A stretch of DNA of 64,000 nt from Luteimonas salinisoli (GTDB lineage: Bacteria > Pseudomonadota > Gammaproteobacteria > Xanthomonadales > Xanthomonadaceae). The notes under the pieces are model-generated. The model ran no database searches, was not told where the DNA came from, and saw only the letters and a list, made by a program, of their open reading frames with translations. Position numbers and translations under genes: made by a program. The stretch lies in the NCBI RefSeq assembly GCF_013425525.1, contig NZ_JACCKA010000092.1, positions 1 to 64,000 of the forward strand, given 5' to 3'. Each line of letters starts with the position of its first letter. Within the stretch, counting starts at the first letter, position 1. Shown piece by piece: positions 60,439 through 64,000 of this stretch.

Positions 60439-61281
60439 TCAGCCCGCGTCGCCCCCGCCGTAGAGCGCCTTGCGTGGCGCCCCGGTCAGCTCCGCGGCCA
60501 GCCTGGCCGCCGTGGACGGCGGCAGCTGGGCGCGCAGGGCGGCATAGACGCGGCGGCCCTCGGCCAGGCGGGCGTCGGTGTCTTCGGCGGCCCCCTCCAC
60601 CACCACCACGAATTCGCCGCGCCGCTGGTCGGGATCGGCGGCCACGGCCGCGGCGATCTCGTCGAGGCTGCCGTCGAGCACGGTTTCGAACAACTTGGTC
60701 AGCTCGCGCGCCAGCACCGCCGGCCGCCGGCCGCCGAACGCGCCGCGCATGTCGTCCAGCGCGTCGACGATGCGATGCGAGGATTCGTAGAACAGCAGCG
60801 TGCGCGGCTCGGCCGCCAGACCTGCCAGGCGCTCGCGGCGCGCGGCCGCCTTCGCCGGCAGGAAGCCTTCGAACACGAAGCGGTCGCTGGCCAGGCCGGC
60901 CACGCTCAGCGCCGCCACCAGGGCGCTGGGGCCGGGCACCGGACTGACCCGCACCCCCGCACCCCGCGCCGCGCGCACCAGCCGGTAGCCGGGATCGCTG
61001 ACCAGGGGGGTGCCGGCGTCGCTGACCAACGCCAGCGAATCGCCTGCCTGCAGGCGCGCGACCAGCCGCCCGGCCAGCTGCTCCTCGTTGTGCTCGTGCA
61101 GCGCCAGCAGCGGGGTGGCGATGCCGAAGCGCGCGAGCAGCTGGCGGCTGTGGCGGGTGTCCTCGGCGCAGACGGCATCGACCTCGCGCAGCACCCGCTG
61201 CGCGCGCGGCGACAGGTCGTCGAGGTTGCCGATCGGGGTGGCCACCACGTGCAGGGTGCCGGCGGACTGTGGGGCTTGCAT
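60439..61281 (-). CDS. rsmI: 16S rRNA (cytidine1402-2'-O)-methyltransferase
   Basis: RsmI adds the 2'-O-methyl to C1402 of 16S rRNA, the same nucleotide that RsmH modifies. The 280-residue protein has LHVVATPIGNLDDLSPRA, CAEDTRHSRQLLARFGI, SDAGTPLVSDPGYRLV, VPGPSALVAALSVAGL and FYESSHRIVDAL. The start is at MQAPQSAGTLHVV. It is divergent from lpoA; a TTAGAATCCTAG segment between them could serve as -10 in both directions. rnpB lies downstream on the same strand. Confidence 0.96.
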   Translation of the reverse strand: MQAPQSAGTLHVVATPIGNLDDLSPRAQRVLREVDAVCAEDTRHSRQLLARFGIATPLLALHEHNEEQLAGRLVARLQAGDSLALVSDAGTPLVSDPGYRLVRAARGAGVRVSPVPGPSALVAALSVAGLASDRFVFEGFLPAKAAARRERLAGLAAEPRTLLFYESSHRIVDALDDMRGAFGGRRPAVLARELTKLFETVLDGSLDEIAAAVAADPDQRRGEFVVVVEGAAEDTDARLAEGRRVYAALRAQLPPSTAARLAAELTGAPRKALYGGGDAG

Positions 61282-61302
61282 GGTCTCTCCGCACTGGGGC
61301 GT

Positions 61303-61312
61303 TAGAATCCTA
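61303..61312. promoter_or_regulatory. Divergent -10 region between rsmI and lpoA
   Basis: TAGAAT (plus strand, 61303-61308) and TAGGAT (minus strand, 61312-61307) overlap in the 58-bp gap. Leaders would be about 25 nt on each side. No clear -35 elements are seen. Confidence 0.35.
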
Positions 61313-61339
61313 GCCGTTCTTCCACACGGACTGTCAGCC

Positions 61340-62731
61340 ATGCGGCCATCGCCTTCCCGGATCCTTCTGCTGCTGGCAGCGCTGCTGCTGGCCGGCTGCG
61401 CCTCGGTGCAGGTCAGCGGCCCCGCCGCGAGCGCCATGCCCTCGGACCCCGCGCTCGCCGCGGCGGCGGCGCTGGCGCGCGAGCAGGCGGGGCTGAGCGG
61501 CCAGGCGCGGGCCGATGGCGCCCGCGAAATCGAGCGCCTGCTGGCGACCGTCGACGACCAGGCCCTGGCGCAGGGCGCCGCCGCCCTGCCCCAGGGCGAC
61601 CCCCTGTACGGATTCGCCGGGCGCGCCCTGCTGGCCCGCAACCTGCCGTTGCCGCGCCCGTTCGACCTGACCGCGCTGTGGAACGCGCACGCCGGCAACC
61701 GGCCGGCGGCCGACCGCGACGGCTACCGTCCGCCGCTGCGGCTGGCGGTACTGCTGCCCCTGTCGGGCAATCTGGCCACCGCGGCCGCGCCGGTCCGCGA
61801 CGGCCTGCTGGCGGGGTACTACGGCGAGCGGCGGCAACGCCCCGAGGTGCAGTTCTACGACACCACCGGCACTCCCGCCGGCGCCAACGCCGCCTACCAG
61901 CGCGCGATCGGCGAGGGCGCCGACTACGTGCTGGGGCCGCTCGGCCGCGACGAGGTGGCCGCGGTGCTGCAGAATCCGGCACTGCTGCGGGTCCCGGTGC
62001 TGGCGCTCAACCGCGCCGGCGACGAGGCGCCGACCGGCAGCTTCAGCTTCGCCATGGCGCCCGAGGACGACGGCATCGCCGCCGCCGATTACCTGCTGGC
62101 GCGCAACGTGCGCCGCGTGCTGGTGCTCAACGGCGCCGACGACAACGCCCGGCGCAGCGTCGACGCGTTCCGGCGCCAGTTCGAGGCCGGCGGCGGCACG
62201 GTCAGCGACATGCTGGTGGTCACCGGCGAGACCCCGCCGGACATGACCGAGGCGCTGCGCAACGCCATGCTGAAGCAGGACGGCGCCGAGGCGGTGTTCC
62301 TCGGCCTGCGCGGTGCGCAGGCGCGTGCGATCGCGCCGCAGCTGGCCGCCGCGGGCTACGCCACCCGCCCGCGCGTCGGCACCTCGCAGCTCTACGGCAG
62401 CGGCAGCAGCGAGGACGACGTGGCGCTGGACGGCATCGTGTTCCCGACGGAGCGCTGGATCGCGACCGGAGTGCCCGGCCTGCCGATGGCCTCGAGCGTG
62501 GCGGCCGGTCTTCCCACCGCCCGCGGCCCGGCGGCGCGGTTGTTCGCGTTCGGCTACGACGCCTGGATGATCACCGCCTTCATGGAACGCCTGGTGGGCG
62601 ATGCGAACGCCGAACTGCGCGGCGCCACCGGCACCCTGCGCATCGACGGCTTCGGCAACGTGCTGCGCACGCCGGCCTGGGCCACCTTCAGCGGGGGACA
62701 CGTGGTGCCGCTGGGCGGAACCGGCGGGTGA
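61340..62731 (+). CDS. lpoA: Penicillin-binding protein activator LpoA (LppC family)
   Basis: LpoA is the outer-membrane lipoprotein that stimulates PBP1A. The 463-residue protein has a lipobox LLLAGC (Cys20), a short helical N-terminal part and a periplasmic-binding-protein-like domain. That domain starts at [23 protein letters not shown] and continues with [18 protein letters not shown] and [12 protein letters not shown]; the landmarks are LLPLSG and GPLGRD. The N-terminal TPR-like domain is shorter than in E. coli LpoA, as usual in this group. The stop overlaps yraN (GTGA). Confidence 0.92.
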   Translation: MRPSPSRILLLLAALLLAGCASVQVSGPAASAMPSDPALAAAAALAREQAGLSGQARADGAREIERLLATVDDQALAQGAAALPQGDPLYGFAGRALLARNLPLPRPFDLTALWNAHAGNRPAADRDGYRPPLRLAVLLPLSGNLATAAAPVRDGLLAGYYGERRQRPEVQFYDTTGTPAGANAAYQRAIGEGADYVLGPLGRDEVAAVLQNPALLRVPVLALNRAGDEAPTGSFSFAMAPEDDGIAAADYLLARNVRRVLVLNGADDNARRSVDAFRRQFEAGGGTVSDMLVVTGETPPDMTEALRNAMLKQDGAEAVFLGLRGAQARAIAPQLAAAGYATRPRVGTSQLYGSGSSEDDVALDGIVFPTERWIATGVPGLPMASSVAAGLPTARGPAARLFAFGYDAWMITAFMERLVGDANAELRGATGTLRIDGFGNVLRTPAWATFSGGHVVPLGGTGG

Positions 62732-63120
62732 GCTCGACCCGCGCGCGCGGCGACGGCGTCGAGCGCGCGGCGCGCGACCACCTGCTGCGGGCCGGGCTGC
62801 GCGAAATCGCCGCCAATGCGAACTTCCGCTGCGGCGAGCTCGACCTGGTCATGCTCGAACCGGATGCGGGCGGCGCCGACCCCGGCACCGTCGTGTTCGT
62901 CGAGGTGCGCTACCGGCGGTCGTCCGGCTTCGGCGGAGGCGCGGTGTCGGTGACGGTCGCCAAGCGCCGACGGCTCGCGCGCGCCGCGCAGGCGTTCCTG
63001 CTCGGCCAACGCGCGCTCGCCGACGCGCCCTGCCGCTTCGACGTGGTCGAGGCCGACGGCGACCCGGCCGCGCCGCGGCTGCACTGGATCCGCGACGCGT
63101 TCCGCCTCGACGACCTGTAG
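62728..63120 (+). CDS. yraN: YraN family (UPF0102) endonuclease-like protein
   Basis: The 130-residue protein belongs to UPF0102, a predicted endonuclease-fold family with unknown substrate. It has the family pattern [25 protein letters not shown] (normally GEIDLI) and [18 protein letters not shown], with the Asp/Glu residues of a PD-(D/E)XK-like core. The GTG start overlaps the lpoA stop. The lpoA-yraN order next to rsmI is widely conserved. Confidence 0.92.
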   Translation: MSSTRARGDGVERAARDHLLRAGLREIAANANFRCGELDLVMLEPDAGGADPGTVVFVEVRYRRSSGFGGGAVSVTVAKRRRLARAAQAFLLGQRALADAPCRFDVVEADGDPAAPRLHWIRDAFRLDDL

Positions 63121-63431
63121 CCCATCCGCTCGCTCGAAAACGCGCGTCACCTTGATTTGGAGTGTGGGTTCCCGGCTCGCTCGGATATCCACGGCCGAGC
63201 CACCGCCGAAGGCCAATGACGCTATGCGGTCCGGTTCGGCGTGCGGGACCTCGCTGCCGCAGGGAACCGACGCCTTCTTCGAAAATCCCGCGCAGTGTCC
63301 AGGGCCGGCGCGACGTCCCGGTGCGGGACCGTCGACGCCATGGATGGATTCACGGCGTGTCCCGTACCGGGGCGCCGTGCCGGCCCGCCCGCGAAGCCAC
63401 TTGGCAGCGTGGCGGTATATCAATTGCGCTC

Positions 63432-63453
63432 GTCGCGATTTCCGTCGCTCCCA
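63432..63453. repeat. REP half of a different family (GTGGGAGCGAC type)
   Basis: Read on the minus strand, GTGGGAGCGAC, then GGAAA and TCGCGAC. This is the pattern of a GTGG-headed REP seen in Pseudomonas and Xanthomonas relatives, and differs from the GTAGGAGC family elsewhere in the window. Only one copy is seen here. Confidence 0.5.
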
Positions 63454-63587
63454 CAAGGGACGACCAGCGGCCAAACCCCTTTTCCCTCGGTGTGGAGAAG
63501 AATCGAAACAAGCAAGTGCCTGGCAGAAGCGGGAGCGCTGTGAGCACCTTCGCGCGTGTGCGGGATAGGGCACAGGCCAGGCCCCCG

Positions 63588-63593
63588 TACAAT
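63588..63593 (+). promoter_or_regulatory. -10 box TACAAT, leaderless promoter of the FAD oxidase
   Basis: TACAAT is followed by six bases and the ATG, the same arrangement as for otsB and the mntA-like gene. Confidence 0.5.
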
Positions 63594-63599
63594 CCCGCG

Positions 63600-64000
63600 A
63601 TGCCCTCCCTCCCCGCCGCGCTCGAAACGGAACTGGCCGAACTGCTCGGCGAGGGCTGGCGCAGCGACGCAGCGATCCTGGCGGCGCACGGCGGCGACGG
63701 CTCGCGACACCGCGCTGCGCCGCTCGGCGTGGCCACACCGGCCGATCGCGCCCAGGTCGGCGCGCTGGTGCGCGCCTGCCGCCGCCACCGCGTACCGCTG
63801 GTCGCCCGCGGGGGCGGTACCAGCAGCACCGGCGCCGCGCTGGCCGGCGGCGCGGTAGCGGTGTCGTTCGCGCGCATGGACCGCATTCTCGACATCCGCA
63901 CCGACGACCGGATCGCAATCGTCGAACCCGGCGTACGCAACGGCGCCCTGCAGCACGCACTCGCAGCGCACGGCCTGTTCTGGCCGCCCGATCCGGCCAG
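63600..64000 (+). CDS. FAD-linked oxidase / D-lactate dehydrogenase-like protein (partial)
   Basis: The first 133 residues are present and the frame is open at the window end. The PP-loop of the FAD-binding (PCMH) domain is clear: VPLVARGGGTSSTGAALAGG, then ARMDRILDIRTDDRIAIVEPGV and the conserved FWPPDPA. The family includes D-lactate and glycolate dehydrogenases and longer fusions with a ferredoxin-like C-terminal domain. The substrate cannot be decided from this part. Confidence 0.88.
   Translation, partial: MPSLPAALETELAELLGEGWRSDAAILAAHGGDGSRHRAAPLGVATPADRAQVGALVRACRRHRVPLVARGGGTSSTGAALAGGAVAVSFARMDRILDIRTDDRIAIVEPGVRNGALQHALAAHGLFWPPDPA

Larger units (their letters stand above)
63121..63599. 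other. Intergenic stretch yraN to FAD oxidase
   Basis: I find no supportable gene in these 479 bp. Frames on both strands have biased composition without motifs. A REP half of a second type lies at 63432-63453. A TACAAT -10 box is at 63588-63593. Confidence 0.5.

Noticed and set aside
60000-60440. Plus- and minus-strand open frames across the rnpB region
   Set aside because: The segment matches conserved RNase P RNA blocks and P1 pairing; the frames have no protein features.

Overview
The window comes from a high-GC gammaproteobacterium, most likely a member of the Xanthomonadaceae/Lysobacteraceae (Lysobacter, Luteimonas or Stenotrophomonas-like). The reasons are the pilS-pilR-tfpZ-pilA ... 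pilB-pilC-pilD-coaE layout, the rsmI-rnpB-mraZ division cluster, many GTAG-headed REP elements with a RAYT transposase gene, and several genes whose start codon follows an ACAAT-type -10 box so closely that the mRNA should be leaderless. No plasmid, phage or CRISPR signal was seen.

Layout. 0.3-4.2 kb: a translationally coupled trehalose operon, otsB-GH15-otsA. 4.5-12.7 kb: housekeeping genes (pgeF, rluD, bamD, a VKOR-thioredoxin fusion, nadE, sucD, sucC). 12.9-33.6 kb: the type IV pilus locus. It contains the two-component pair pilS-pilR, an accessory gene tfpZ, and two pilin genes that each have a sigma-54 promoter. Two large GT-C/TPR membrane proteins lie between the pilins. A convergent six-gene set for glycan or polysaccharide work follows (acyltransferase, LPG-synthase-like membrane protein, two methyltransferases, two glycosyltransferases). 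The locus closes with pilB-pilC-pilD, a HepT/MntA toxin-antitoxin pair and coaE. The stretch from about 17.8 to 27.3 kb has clearly lower GC and no REP elements. Its edges fall inside pilA and inside a family-2 glycosyltransferase gene, which suggests replacement by recombination.

33.8-41.8 kb: a HigBA-like module whose toxin is frameshifted, the RAYT gene flanked by REPs, a Nudix-ThiE fusion, secA, an M23 peptidase and a DUF721 protein. 41.8-58.3 kb: lpxC and the division/cell-wall (dcw) operon, transcribed right to left as mraZ-rsmH-ftsL-ftsI-murE-murF-mraY-ftsW-murC-ddl-ftsQ-ftsA-ftsZ. Almost every junction overlaps by 1-11 bp. murG is missing from its usual place between ftsW and murC. 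58.7-64 kb: two lipoproteins (one OmpA-like), rnpB, rsmI, lpoA, yraN and the start of an FAD-linked oxidase.

Two repeat systems stand out. The first is a family of 14 paired and several single REP hairpins with strong compensatory stem variation. They occur only between genes and sit next to their likely RAYT mobiliser. The second is a set of four inverted GGGAATN heptad elements found only inside the dcw operon. Two of these are read in frame as C-terminal tails of FtsQ and RsmH, with the stop codon still overlapping the start of the next gene.
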